In this document: one piece after another, positions 10,245 through 18,629 of the stretch
Position numbering within the stretch: the stretch's first letter is position 1
Layout of the letters: every line of letters begins with the position of its first letter
Notes under the pieces: generated by a model
What the model was told of the DNA's origin: nothing
What the model saw: the letters and a program-made list of their open reading frames with translations, nothing else
Databases searched by the model: none
Origin: Roseateles oligotrophus
GTDB taxonomy: Bacteria > Pseudomonadota > Gammaproteobacteria > Burkholderiales > Burkholderiaceae_C
DNA length: 64,000 nt
Assembly (NCBI RefSeq): GCF_025717515.1
Contig: NZ_JAJIRN010000001.1
Span: 620,001 to 684,000, forward strand
Direction: 5' to 3'
Made by a program: the position numbers and the translations under genes

Positions 10245-11114
10245 ATGAGCATCTTGGACGAACCACTGCATTTTGGGCAGCCGATCCGGCTCAGGCGAGC
10301 CTCGCCAGCCAAGCAAGGTGAGGCACAGCCGGCCTTGGTCACGCTGGTCGGGGCCGGGCCCGGTGACCCTGATTTATTGACCGTCAAGGCGGCGCGTGCC
10401 CTGGGCCAGGCCAGTCTGGTTTTGTATGACCATCTGGTCTCCAAGGAGGTGTTGCAGCTCTTGCCGGAGGGCGCCGAGTTGATCTATGTCGGCAAGCAGA
10501 GCGGTCACCATGCCTTGCCCCAGGAGGGCATCATCGAGCTGATGGTGCGGCTGGCCAAGAGCGGGCGGCCGGTCCTGCGCCTGAAGGGCGGCGACCCCTA
10601 TATCTTCGGCCGTGGTGGCGAAGAGGTGCAGGCGCTGGCCGCTGCCGGCGTGCCCTTCGAGACCATTCCCGGCATCAGCGCCGCGCAAGGGGCGGGGGCT
10701 TACGCCGGCATTCCACTGACTCACCGAGATCACGCCCGCTCGCTGGTCTTCGCGACCGGGCATTTGAAGGGCGGCGAGGGTGGCCAGGGTGAAGAGCGCA
10801 GCGTCGATCTCGACTGGCCGATGCTGGCGCGCCCGCGCCAGACCGTGGTGATCTATATGGGTTTGGCGGCCTTGCCCATCATCTGCGAGCAGCTGATCGC
10901 GCATGGCATGGCGCCGGAGATGCCTGCGGCGCTGATCGAAAAAGCCAGCCTGCCCGAGCAGCGCTGCGTCAGCGGCAACTTGCAGAGCCTGCCGACCTTG
11001 GCGCTGCTGCATGCGGTCAAGGCCCCGGCGCTGATCGTGATCGGCAGTGTGGTCGGTCTGCGTGAGCAATTGAGCCGGCCGAACTTGGCCGCGATGCTGC
11101 AGGCCAGTGTCTAA
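10245..11114 (+). CDS. nirE: Uroporphyrinogen-III C-methyltransferase (NirE/CobA type)
   Basis: This SAM-dependent enzyme makes precorrin-2, the entry step to siroheme and heme d1. The 289-residue protein carries the family motifs VGAGPGDPDLLTVKA near the N-terminus, VRLKGGDPYIFGRGGEE, and the IPGISAAQGAGAYAGIPLTHR segment. The N-terminal extension of about 30 residues before ALVTLVGAGPG is common in nir-linked copies. ATG at 10245 has AAGGAG upstream. Position beside nirS supports a dedicated NirE over a general CobA/SUMT. Confidence 0.92.
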   Translation: MSILDEPLHFGQPIRLRRASPAKQGEAQPALVTLVGAGPGDPDLLTVKAARALGQASLVLYDHLVSKEVLQLLPEGAELIYVGKQSGHHALPQEGIIELMVRLAKSGRPVLRLKGGDPYIFGRGGEEVQALAAAGVPFETIPGISAAQGAGAYAGIPLTHRDHARSLVFATGHLKGGEGGQGEERSVDLDWPMLARPRQTVVIYMGLAALPIICEQLIAHGMAPEMPAALIEKASLPEQRCVSGNLQSLPTLALLHAVKAPALIVIGSVVGLREQLSRPNLAAMLQASV

Positions 11115-11130
11115 GTCGTTAGCGCAGCGG

Positions 11131-12075
11131 TTAAAAAAGCAAGAGCAGCGCGCTCAGCAGGCCGGCTGCCAGCAAGTTGTGCAGCATGGCCAGGCTCAAG
11201 GGCAGCGAGCCTTGCAGCATGGCAAAGCCGAGCGCTGTTTGAGCCAGCAGCAGGAGCAGCAGCAAGCAGGCGCGGCGTGGCCGGCCAAGGCGCCAGGCCT
11301 GTATCGCCAGTGCCGGCAATAGCAGAGCCAAGCCCAGCGCCAGCAGGCGGTGCAGCGACTGCGCCAAGGCGCCGTTCGGGTTGACGGCCGGCCCCTGGGG
11401 CTGCAACTGCGCCAGCAAGGGTTCGCGCCAGGGGTTCAGCGCGGCCCAGTCGATCGCGCCTGCGCTTGCCAAGCATTCTCCCCAGCCGCTGCAACTCATG
11501 CCCGCATAGGAGGCGCTGACCAGACCGCCCAGTACCACTTGCAGCAGCAACAGCAGCAGGGCAGGGATCAAGCAATATCGAAAGCCGCCTGCGGATTCCA
11601 GCAGACCGGCCGCGCTCAAGCGCCCGCACAGCGCCAGCAAGCCGAAGCCGCCGAGCAGATTGCCTATCGTCACGGCCGGCACACGGGCGCCGCTGCTCCA
11701 TACCCCCAGCACCGCCAGGAACAGCGTCAGCCCCAGCAGCGCGAGCGCCGTTGGGCCATGCTGGCGCAGCGCCGGCCCGGCCCCCGCGCCGTAGCAACTC
11801 ATCACCATCATGATCACCAGTAGCAGGGCGGTCACGGCGGTGGCGCGGTGGGCCAAGCGGGCCATGGCCGTGCTGGTCTGCTCCTGGGTCGTGGGCGCCT
11901 GGCCTTGTTGTGCTTGCCGCAGGCTTTGCCCATAACACTGTGGCCAATCGGTACAGCCGAGGCCGACCTTGCTCAGGCGGATGTAGGCACTCAGGCCCGT
12001 CACGGCCAGCACCATGATCATGCACAGCAGGGCAAGGCGGCGCAGGGCTTTGAGGCGGTGATCGACTGAATTCAC
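11131..12075 (-). CDS. ctaA: Heme A synthase, COX15/CtaA family
   Basis: CtaA oxidises a methyl group of heme O to give heme A in the cytoplasmic membrane. The protein has eight predicted membrane helices and conserved histidines in LAHRATAV, LHRLLALG and LHNLLAAG, plus two Cys pairs (GCTDWPQC and CSGWGEC) typical of the family. I prefer GTG at 12075, with GGAG eight bases upstream; TTG at 12123 is in frame but has no ribosome site. It is convergent with nirE and divergent from the heme-copper block, and with ctaB at 14820 suggests that the neighbouring enzyme carries heme A or O. Confidence 0.9.
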   Translation of the reverse strand: MNSVDHRLKALRRLALLCMIMVLAVTGLSAYIRLSKVGLGCTDWPQCYGQSLRQAQQGQAPTTQEQTSTAMARLAHRATAVTALLLVIMMVMSCYGAGAGPALRQHGPTALALLGLTLFLAVLGVWSSGARVPAVTIGNLLGGFGLLALCGRLSAAGLLESAGGFRYCLIPALLLLLLQVVLGGLVSASYAGMSCSGWGECLASAGAIDWAALNPWREPLLAQLQPQGPAVNPNGALAQSLHRLLALGLALLLPALAIQAWRLGRPRRACLLLLLLLAQTALGFAMLQGSLPLSLAMLHNLLAAGLLSALLLLF

Positions 12076-12220
12076 GCTGGAGACTCCGCATAAGCAGGGG
12101 CAGGGTTTTGGGGACCTGTGCAAGGTCGCGCATCAATCAAATGGTAAGTCGGGCCACCCGCCCGCCGGCGCCCTCACAACTAGGGGTCTGCCCTGGTTTG
12201 GCGCATAACCGTGCAATTCC

Positions 12221-12234
12221 TTGAACTGGTTCAA
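12221..12234. promoter_or_regulatory. FNR/Dnr-type box upstream of the heme-copper block
   Basis: TTGAACTGGTTCAA is a near-perfect palindrome with the TTGA-N6-TCAA core, 73 bases before the first plus-strand gene at 12307 and about 145 bases from ctaA on the other strand. Its sequence closely resembles the box at 10162-10175, so the same anaerobic or NO-responsive regulator may control nirS and this block. No binding data exist here. Confidence 0.65.
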
Positions 12235-12306
12235 TTTATACGCAAGAGGGCGTGATCAGAATGGCCCGGCCACTTCCGATTGCATTGACTCCAACGAGGA
12301 ATCGCC

Positions 12307-12462
12307 ATGAAGAATACCGATGCGGAACAAGAAGCCGTTCCGATGATGCAGCAGTTGCTCGACAACCCTTTCTTGCTGCTCTTTCTCGGCGTGCTGGTGC
12401 CGATGCTGGTCTACACCTTGTGGGGTGTGATCGACATCCTGACGGTGCCCTTGGCCAAATAA
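12307..12462 (+). CDS. One-helix small subunit of the heme-copper enzyme
   Basis: A 51-residue protein with a polar N-terminus and one membrane helix (FLLLFLGVLVPMLVYTLWGV) followed by IDILTVPLAK. The ATG has GAGGAA six bases upstream. It lies directly before the CuA subunit gene and after the Dnr-type box. Small single-helix subunits of this kind (subunit IIa of ba3 oxidase) often sit before subunit II in B-family heme-copper operons. I infer the same role from size, topology and place, not from a diagnostic motif. Confidence 0.72.
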   Translation: MKNTDAEQEAVPMMQQLLDNPFLLLFLGVLVPMLVYTLWGVIDILTVPLAK

Positions 12463-12553
12463 GGACTGGCCCGGCCAGGCCGCCGACCAGGGGTCGACGC
12501 GGCCACCCCATCCCGGCGGTGCGCCGCCTTGTTGTTGCTCCGAGGATCCATCC

Positions 12554-13093
12554 ATGAGCGCCATACTCCCTCCCGCAGAACGACTTTGGTGGAAGCATCC
12601 GCTTGACCGGGTCGAAGGCACCTGGATCGTCATCGCCTTCGTCTGGTGCATGGTGATGTTTGTGATGATGGTCGGCTGGCATGTCTACGGCAAACAGAAT
12701 CTGTCGACCGAGACCTACCGCACCACGCCCGAGATGTTCTCGGCTAAGACGCAGGCGATGGTCGATAAATACACGGTGCGTACCGAGACCGACGAGAAGA
12801 TTCCCGTCGTCCATCCGCCCGAAGGCAGCGATGTCTACCTGATCGCGCGGCTCTGGAGTTGGTGGCCCATCATCGAGCTGGAGAAGGACAAGACCTACCG
12901 CTTGCACCTGACCTCGATGGACTACAACCACGGCTTCTCGCTGCAGCCCACCAATATCAATATCCAGGTGGTGCCGGGCTATGAGCATGTGGTGAAGGTC
13001 ACGCCGAACCAGTCGGGGCAGTTCTCCGTGGTGTGCAACGAATATTGCGGCATCAACCATCACACGATGGTTGGTCGCATCTACGTCAAGTGA
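12554..13093 (+). CDS. CuA-containing subunit II of a heme-copper NO reductase/oxidase (NorS/CoxB-like)
   Basis: A 179-residue protein with one N-terminal membrane helix (about 24-45) and a periplasmic cupredoxin domain. A complete CuA site is visible: His126 in DYNHGF and Cys161, Glu163, Cys165, His169, Met172 in CNEYCGINHHTM. It should accept electrons from a cytochrome c, for example NirM. It is shorter than A-family subunit II (about 250) and has one helix, as in B-family enzymes and in the NorS subunit of the norSY-senC clusters of ammonia oxidisers. GAGGA precedes the ATG; 11 bases separate it from subunit I. Confidence 0.9.
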   Translation: MSAILPPAERLWWKHPLDRVEGTWIVIAFVWCMVMFVMMVGWHVYGKQNLSTETYRTTPEMFSAKTQAMVDKYTVRTETDEKIPVVHPPEGSDVYLIARLWSWWPIIELEKDKTYRLHLTSMDYNHGFSLQPTNINIQVVPGYEHVVKVTPNQSGQFSVVCNEYCGINHHTMVGRIYVK

Positions 13094-13103
13094 GGAGGGC
13101 GCC

Positions 13104-14804
13104 ATGTCCAGCAATGTGACCTACCGGACCTGCCCACGCTCGGGCTTGCAGTTCGAGGGCCAGGCCGAAAAGCTGATGATTGCCAACGCCGTGGTGGCGG
13201 TGGTGTTCTTGCTGATCGGCGGCATCTTGGCCCTTGGCGTCGTCTTGACGCGCTGGCCGGCCGTGCATTGGCTGGCCGCCGATACGTTTTACCAAGTGCT
13301 GACCGCGCATGGCATCGACATGCTGATCTTCTGGATCATCTTCTTCGAGGTGGCGGTGCTGTACTTCTGTTCATCGACGCTCTTGCGCTGTCGAATCGCG
13401 ACGCCCAAGGTCGCCTGGTTGGCCTTTGCACTGATGCTGGTGGGCGCCATCACCAACAATATCGCCGTGCTGCAGGGCGGCTCCAGCGTCATGATGACGA
13501 GTTATGTGCCGATGATGGCGGCGCCGCATTTCTACCTCGGCCTGATCCTGTTCGCCGTCGGCGCGCTGATCGCCTGCTTCATTTTCTTCGGCACCCTGGT
13601 GATCGCCAAGCGTGACAAAACCTATCAAGGCTCGGTGCCCTTGGTCACCTTCGGCGCCATCACGGCGGCCATCATCGCGGTGTTCACGATTGCCTCCGGC
13701 GCCATCATCCTGATCCCGACCTTTTTGCTCTCGGTCGGCATCGTCAAGGCGGTGGATCCGCTGGTCTATCGGACGATCTGGTGGGCTTTTGGTCACAGCT
13801 CGCAGCAAATCAATGTGGCCGCGCATATCTCGATCTGGTACGCGGTGGCGGCGATTGCCTTCGGCGCCAAGCCGATGAGCGAGCGGGTTAGCCGCGGTGC
13901 CTTCTTGCTCTACATCCTGTTCCTGCAACTGGCCAGTGCGCACCACCTGCTTGCCGACCCCGGCGTCAGCACCGCCTGGAAGGTCGTCAACACCAGCTAC
14001 TTCATGTATTTTGCGGTGTTGGCCTCGATGATCCACGGCCTCACCATTCCCGGCGCGATCGAGGTGGCGCAGCGGCAGAAGGGCTACACCAACGGCCTGT
14101 TCGAGTGGTTGCGCAAGGCGCCTTGGGGCAACCCGGTGTTCTCGGGCATGTTCATTTCGCTGATCGGCTTCGGCTTCCTGGGCGGCATCTCGGGCGTGAT
14201 GATGGGCACCGAGCAGCTCAATATGATCATCCACAACACCATCTACGTACCCGGTCACTTCCACGCCACCGTGGTGGTCGGCACGACGTTGTCCTTCATG
14301 GCGCTGACCTATTTCCTGATCCCGGTGCTGTTCCGGCGCGAGATGATCAATCCGGGGCTGGCCAAGCTGCAGCCCTATCTGTTCGGCTTCTCGATGTACT
14401 TCTTCTGCCTGGTGATGATGGGGGCCGGCACGCTGGGCGTCTCGCGGCGCCACTGGGACATGGCCTTCAACGGCGCGGCGCTGGCCTATGAATGGCCGGG
14501 TGCGGCCTATCTGATGATGGGTCTGGTCGGCATCGCCGGCGTGGCGGCGATGGTCGGCGGCGCGCTCTATATCTACATCACCGTGGGTTCGCTGCTGTGG
14601 GGCAAAAAGCTCGACAGCGGTGCGGTCAGCGCCAAGTTCACGCCCATCCCGCCCACACCGGTCGGCGTGGCGGTGCAGAACTACGGCTCGGCCGGGTTCG
14701 CCGCACCGGGTACCTTTGTGCTGGCGATGGTCTTCCTGACCGCCTTCGTGCTGTATTACTTCATCAACTGGAAGTATCTGTCCCAGGTCTGGGGTCTCAG
14801 CTGA
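13104..14804 (+). CDS. Heme-copper catalytic subunit I lacking the active-site Tyr; probable sNOR-type NO reductase (NorY-like)
   Basis: A 566-residue protein with about 12-14 membrane helices. Heme ligands are His69 (VLTAHGIDM) and His385/His387 (PGHFHATV). CuB ligands are His231 and His280-His281 (SAHHLLADPG, a B-family signature as in ba3). Oxygen reductases have HPxVY after the first CuB His; here it is HSSQQ (231-235), so the cross-linked tyrosine is replaced by Gln235. Loss of this Tyr marks the nitric oxide reductase branches of the superfamily. With the CuA subunit, heme O synthase and SenC neighbour it best fits sNOR (norSY-senC). A diverged oxygen reductase is less likely. ATG at 13104 follows GGAGG. 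Confidence 0.85.
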   Translation: MSSNVTYRTCPRSGLQFEGQAEKLMIANAVVAVVFLLIGGILALGVVLTRWPAVHWLAADTFYQVLTAHGIDMLIFWIIFFEVAVLYFCSSTLLRCRIATPKVAWLAFALMLVGAITNNIAVLQGGSSVMMTSYVPMMAAPHFYLGLILFAVGALIACFIFFGTLVIAKRDKTYQGSVPLVTFGAITAAIIAVFTIASGAIILIPTFLLSVGIVKAVDPLVYRTIWWAFGHSSQQINVAAHISIWYAVAAIAFGAKPMSERVSRGAFLLYILFLQLASAHHLLADPGVSTAWKVVNTSYFMYFAVLASMIHGLTIPGAIEVAQRQKGYTNGLFEWLRKAPWGNPVFSGMFISLIGFGFLGGISGVMMGTEQLNMIIHNTIYVPGHFHATVVVGTTLSFMALTYFLIPVLFRREMINPGLAKLQPYLFGFSMYFFCLVMMGAGTLGVSRRHWDMAFNGAALAYEWPGAAYLMMGLVGIAGVAAMVGGALYIYITVGSLLWGKKLDSGAVSAKFTPIPPTPVGVAVQNYGSAGFAAPGTFVLAMVFLTAFVLYYFINWKYLSQVWGLS

Positions 14805-14819
14805 ACAAGGCGATGCGCG

Positions 14820-15716
14820 ATGGACACCACCCTAGCCCCCGCCGCCGCGTCACTGCAACGTGTTCGTGAAGTATTGAGCCTGTTCAAGCTGCGCATCGGC
14901 GGCTTCATCTCGATCACCGCCCTGGTCGGTTTTGCGGTGAGCGGCAAGGGGCAAGACTTGACCCTCATTCAAGTCACGGTGCTGGCGTTGTCGGTCTTGC
15001 TGGCCTCGGCCAGCGCCGGCGCATTCAATCAATACGCCGAAGCAGAAGGCGACCGCCTGATGGCGCGCACCCGCAAGCGGCCCTTCGCCACCGGCGCCAT
15101 TCCGCGCCGGCCGGCCTGGTTGCTGTTGATGGCGCTGATGCTGGCGCTGGCGGTCGGCTCGGCCGCCTGGGTCTTGAACGCGATGGTGGCGTTCTATATT
15201 TTTCTGGGTGCCTTCTTCTACGGCGTGGTCTACACGCTGTGGCTGAAGCGACGCAGCTGGCTCAATATCGTCGTCGGCGGCCTGTCCGGCAGTTTCGCGG
15301 CGCTGGCCGGTGCGGCTGCGGTGGACCCTGGCGTCGGGGTGCATGGCTGGCTGCTGGCGCTGGCGCTGTTCTTGTGGACGCCGCCGCATTTCTGGAGTCT
15401 GGCGATTGCCGGCGCGGCCGATTACACGGCGGCCGGCGTGCCGATGTTGCCGGTGGTGGTCGGCAATGCGCGGGCCGCCCGCATCGTCTATGCCAGCGCG
15501 GTGGCGCTGGGCTTGGCCGCCTTGCTGCCGATGTTCTTTGGCGCCGGCTGGATCTATCTGCTTGGTGCCCTGGGCGGCGGCGGCTACTTTGTGCTGAAGG
15601 CCAGGGCGCTGGCGCTGGCCCCAAGCCGGGCGACGGCGATGGCCTCATTTTTCGCTTCTTTGCTGCAACTCGGTGCGCTGCTCGCGGCGGCGAGTATTGA
15701 TGGTTTGCTCCGTTAG
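14820..15716 (+). CDS. ctaB: Protoheme IX farnesyltransferase (heme O synthase)
   Basis: CtaB/CyoE adds a farnesyl chain to heme b. The 298-residue membrane protein shows the UbiA-family Asp motif NQYAEAEGDRLMARTRKRP, a second motif around YTLWLKRRSWLNIVVGG, and WTPPHFWSLAI. About seven to nine helices are predicted. It lies 15 bases after subunit I and overlaps the SCO gene by 17 bases, so it appears dedicated to this enzyme. Classical NorB contains only heme b, so a linked ctaB argues for a different heme-copper class. Confidence 0.94.
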   Translation: MDTTLAPAAASLQRVREVLSLFKLRIGGFISITALVGFAVSGKGQDLTLIQVTVLALSVLLASASAGAFNQYAEAEGDRLMARTRKRPFATGAIPRRPAWLLLMALMLALAVGSAAWVLNAMVAFYIFLGAFFYGVVYTLWLKRRSWLNIVVGGLSGSFAALAGAAAVDPGVGVHGWLLALALFLWTPPHFWSLAIAGAADYTAAGVPMLPVVVGNARAARIVYASAVALGLAALLPMFFGAGWIYLLGALGGGGYFVLKARALALAPSRATAMASFFASLLQLGALLAAASIDGLLR

Positions 15717-16509
15717 ACGCTTTCTTTGCTTCTTGTCGCTGGCGACCTTGTTGCTGCCGGCCCGGGCCCAAACGCCTGTTCTCGATGGATGGGCGGCGCT
15801 GCAGGCCAGCCAGGCGGTGCTTGGCAAGACATTGGGCGAGCATGCGCTGCTGGACCGCGAGGGCCGGCCGCTGCGCCTGTCCAGCCTGCGCGGCAAGCCG
15901 CTGCTGGTCAGCTTCATCTACACCGGCTGTTTCCAGGTTTGCCCCGCCAACTCCCGCTCGCTGCTGCAGGCGGTGCAGGCGCTGGAGGCTCGCTTTGGTC
16001 TTGATGGCTTCAATGTGATCAGCATCGGCTTCAACCAGCCGGCCGACTCACCGCAGGCGATGAAGGCTTTTGCGCTGCAGCATGGCATCGATAGGCCGCA
16101 GTGGAATTTTCTGAGCGCGCCGGCCGCCTCGGTTGACGCGCTGACGCGCGACTTCGGCTTCAGCTACGCGGCCACGCCGGCCGGTTTCGACCATGTGCTG
16201 CAGGTGACGCTGGTCGACGCACAAGGCCGCATCGCACGCCAGGTCTATGGCGACGAAGTGCCGGCCGATGCACTCGGTGAGCCGCTCAAGCAATTGCTGC
16301 TCGGCGCGCCGCTGCCGCAGCAGTCCGGGCTTGATGATCTGATCAACCGGGTGCGCATTCTGTGCACAGTCTACGACCCCAAGACCGGCCGCTACCGGGT
16401 CGACTACAGCCTGGCCATCGAAGTTGCCGGCGGCCTGAGCTTTGTGCTGGCGATTCTTTTGTACTTCTTCAATGAATGGCGCGGCCAGCGCCGCCGATCG
16501 CGGGTCTGA
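15700..16509 (+). CDS. SCO1/SenC copper chaperone with C-terminal membrane anchor
   Basis: SCO proteins deliver copper to, or reduce, the CuA site of subunit II. This 269-residue protein has a signal sequence, a thioredoxin fold with the copper motif CFQVC in YTGCFQVCP, and the distal His in GFDHVLQVTL. Unlike most SCO proteins (about 200 residues) it ends with an extra segment and a transmembrane helix (LSFVLAILLYFFNEW). The ATG at 15700 lies inside the end of ctaB. In norSY clusters a senC gene occupies the same place. Confidence 0.9.
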   Translation: MVCSVRRFLCFLSLATLLLPARAQTPVLDGWAALQASQAVLGKTLGEHALLDREGRPLRLSSLRGKPLLVSFIYTGCFQVCPANSRSLLQAVQALEARFGLDGFNVISIGFNQPADSPQAMKAFALQHGIDRPQWNFLSAPAASVDALTRDFGFSYAATPAGFDHVLQVTLVDAQGRIARQVYGDEVPADALGEPLKQLLLGAPLPQQSGLDDLINRVRILCTVYDPKTGRYRVDYSLAIEVAGGLSFVLAILLYFFNEWRGQRRRSRV

Positions 16510-18102
16510 ATGGCTGCTCACGCTATTCATGCGGCCGGACCCTTGCGCAAGCGGCTGCTGCCGGCTTGGCAGCGCCTGGAGCGTGGCTTTGACCAAGTCT
16601 TCGGGGCTAACGCCAACCCCTTGCGGCAGCTCGGCGGCCTGGGTTTTTTGTTTTTTGCCTGGCTCTTGCTGAGCGGCATCTATCTCTTCGCCATGCTGGA
16701 CAGCTCGGCCACCGCGGCCTACGCGTCGATCGCGCGCCTGGAGCGCTTGCCCTGGTCTGCGGGCGGCTGGTTGCGCGGGGTCCATCGTTACGCGGCGGAC
16801 GCCTTTGTGCTGGTGATGCTCTTGCATCTGCTGCGCGAATGGCTGCTCGGCCGCTACCAGGGCTTTCGGCGTTATTCCTGGCTGACCGGCGTGCCGCTGC
16901 TGCTGTTCGTGTTCATCAGCGGCGTCGTTGGTTTCTGGCTCAACTGGGACCGCCTCGGCCAGTATTCGGCCGTCGCCACGGCCGAGTGGCTGGACGCCTT
17001 GCCGATCTTCGCCACGCCCTTGGCGCGCAACTTCCTCAATGTGGCGGCGGTCGGTGACCGGCTGTTCTCGCTCTTCATCTTCATTCATTTGGGCCTGCCG
17101 CTGCTGCTCTTGTTCGGGCTCTGGTTCCACATCCAGCGCCTGACGCTGGCGGCGGTGTTGCCGCCGCGCGGTCTGGCCTTGCGGGCCAGCCTGGGGCTGC
17201 TGATGCTGGCGGGCATGGCGCCGGTGCGCAGCCAGGGGCAGGCCGATCTGACGCAGCTGGGCGGCGCCTTGAATTTCGACTGGTTCCTGCTCTTTTTGCA
17301 CCCGCTCACCGATGCCATCGGCGCCGCGCCGGTCTGGGCCTTGTTGCTCGGCGTCATGCTGAGCTTGTTCGCCTTGCCCTTTTTGGCGGGCCGCGGCGGC
17401 CCCTTGCCGGCGCGCCACACGGCCGAGGTCGACCCGGCCAACTGCAATGGTTGCCGGCGCTGCGTGGTCGACTGCCCCTATGCCGCGGTGACGATGGTGC
17501 CGCACCCCGATTGGCAGACGCCGGGCCGGCCGATCCGGCAACTCGCGCAGGTCGACGCCGATCTGTGCGCGAGTTGCGGCATCTGCGTCGGCGCCTGCCC
17601 CTCGGCCACGCCGTTTCGCAGCGGCGTCGATTTGCTGACCGGCATCGACATGCCGCAGCAACCGCTGGACGGTCTGCGCCGCCGGCTGGAGGCGGGCCTG
17701 GCCGCCTTGGCCGGCCCGCATAAATTCGTCGTTATCGGCTGCGAGCGCGGCCCGCGGGGCGAGCATGAAGCTGCCGCCGATGTGCTGACGCTCAATTTGA
17801 TTTGCACCGGCATGTTGCCTCCGTCCTTCATCGAATATGCCTTGCGCGGCGGGGCGGCCGGCGTGGTCATCAGCGGCTGCCTTGAGGGCGATTGCGCGTT
17901 CCGCTTCGGCCAGCGCTGGACCGAACAGCGCCTGAGCGGGCAGCGTGAACCCAGGCTGCGCGCCAGCGTGCCGCGCGAACAGGTCTTGCTGGCTTGGCCC
18001 AGCCCGGCGCAGCCGCGCGCGGTGTCGGCGGCCTTGCAGCGCCTGCGCAGCGCGGCCGCCGGTCGGCCCGCCGCCGGCACTTTTGAGGAGTCGCCCGCAT
18101 GA
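16510..18102 (+). CDS. Fusion: di-heme cytochrome b + 2[4Fe-4S] ferredoxin + MvhD-like domain
   Basis: A 530-residue redox fusion. Residues about 30-215 are a cytochrome b/b6-like unit with four helical histidines (HRYAAD, MLLHLLRE, IFIHLGLP, LWFHIQR; the last pair 14 residues apart) for two hemes b. After more helices, residues about 310-370 hold two 4Fe-4S motifs, CNGCRRCVVDCP and CASCGICVGACP. Residues about 395-490 resemble MvhD, the Fe-S subunit that links hydrogenase to heterodisulfide reductase, with CERG, ICTGMLPPSFIEYA and SGCLEGDC. It should connect soluble low-potential Fe-S chemistry with membrane hemes b. Its ATG abuts the SCO stop codon. I know no named protein with this exact role. 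Confidence 0.85.
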   Translation: MAAHAIHAAGPLRKRLLPAWQRLERGFDQVFGANANPLRQLGGLGFLFFAWLLLSGIYLFAMLDSSATAAYASIARLERLPWSAGGWLRGVHRYAADAFVLVMLLHLLREWLLGRYQGFRRYSWLTGVPLLLFVFISGVVGFWLNWDRLGQYSAVATAEWLDALPIFATPLARNFLNVAAVGDRLFSLFIFIHLGLPLLLLFGLWFHIQRLTLAAVLPPRGLALRASLGLLMLAGMAPVRSQGQADLTQLGGALNFDWFLLFLHPLTDAIGAAPVWALLLGVMLSLFALPFLAGRGGPLPARHTAEVDPANCNGCRRCVVDCPYAAVTMVPHPDWQTPGRPIRQLAQVDADLCASCGICVGACPSATPFRSGVDLLTGIDMPQQPLDGLRRRLEAGLAALAGPHKFVVIGCERGPRGEHEAAADVLTLNLICTGMLPPSFIEYALRGGAAGVVISGCLEGDCAFRFGQRWTEQRLSGQREPRLRASVPREQVLLAWPSPAQPRAVSAALQRLRSAAAGRPAAGTFEESPA

Positions 18103-18629
18103 TCACCCGCCCGAGCTCGAAGCAGGCGCTGAACTGGGCTGGCCAGGCGCTGCTGTATGGCTTGTTCGCCTTGCTGATCGGTTTGTTCTCTCGCTGGCCG
18201 CCTTATCGGCATTTGGCGGCGGACCAGTCCTTGATCAAACTCAGCTTCTCGCACCATGGCCAGCCGGTCGCGCCCTGCAGGCTTTTGAGCGCCGCCGAGC
18301 TGGCCAAGCTGCCGCCGAATATGCGCACACCCAAGGTCTGCCCGCGCGAGCGCGTGCCGGTGACGGTGGAACTGGAACTCGACGGCAAGACGGTGCTGCG
18401 CCATATCGCCCCGCCGGCGGGCCTGTCCAAGGACGGCGCCTCCTCGGCCTATCACCGCATTCAGGTGGCGGCCGGCGAGCATCTGCTCAAGGTGCGCTTG
18501 AAGGACAGCCCGGCTGGCCCCGGAAAAACCGACTTCGACTATCAGCGCGAAGCGCGCGTGACGCTGGCGCCCGGCCGCATTCTGGTGATTGACTTCGACG
18601 TCGAGAAGGGCGGCATTGTGCTGCAATGA
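18099..18629 (+). CDS. Membrane-anchored protein of unknown function in the heme-copper block
   Basis: A 176-residue protein with one N-terminal membrane helix (LLYGLFALLIGLFSRWP) and a likely periplasmic beta-rich domain with two Cys (PCRLL and KVCPRE). It overlaps the genes on both sides by four bases (ATGA), with GAGGAG upstream, so it is co-translated with them. Its constant place between two redox proteins suggests an assembly or accessory subunit. I do not recognise a characterised family; a relation to the short orf of norSY-senC clusters is possible. Confidence 0.8.
   Translation: MITRPSSKQALNWAGQALLYGLFALLIGLFSRWPPYRHLAADQSLIKLSFSHHGQPVAPCRLLSAAELAKLPPNMRTPKVCPRERVPVTVELELDGKTVLRHIAPPAGLSKDGASSAYHRIQVAAGEHLLKVRLKDSPAGPGKTDFDYQREARVTLAPGRILVIDFDVEKGGIVLQ

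Noticed and set aside
13104-14804. Subunit I as classical cytochrome c oxidase CoxA
   Set aside because: The HPxVY motif is missing, subunit II is short, and neither subunit III nor CtaG is nearby.
16048-17766. A 572-codon open frame antisense to the SCO and cytochrome b fusion genes
   Set aside because: It is Gln/Arg/Ala-rich with no domain, while the plus strand shows two intact redox proteins with conserved metal ligands.
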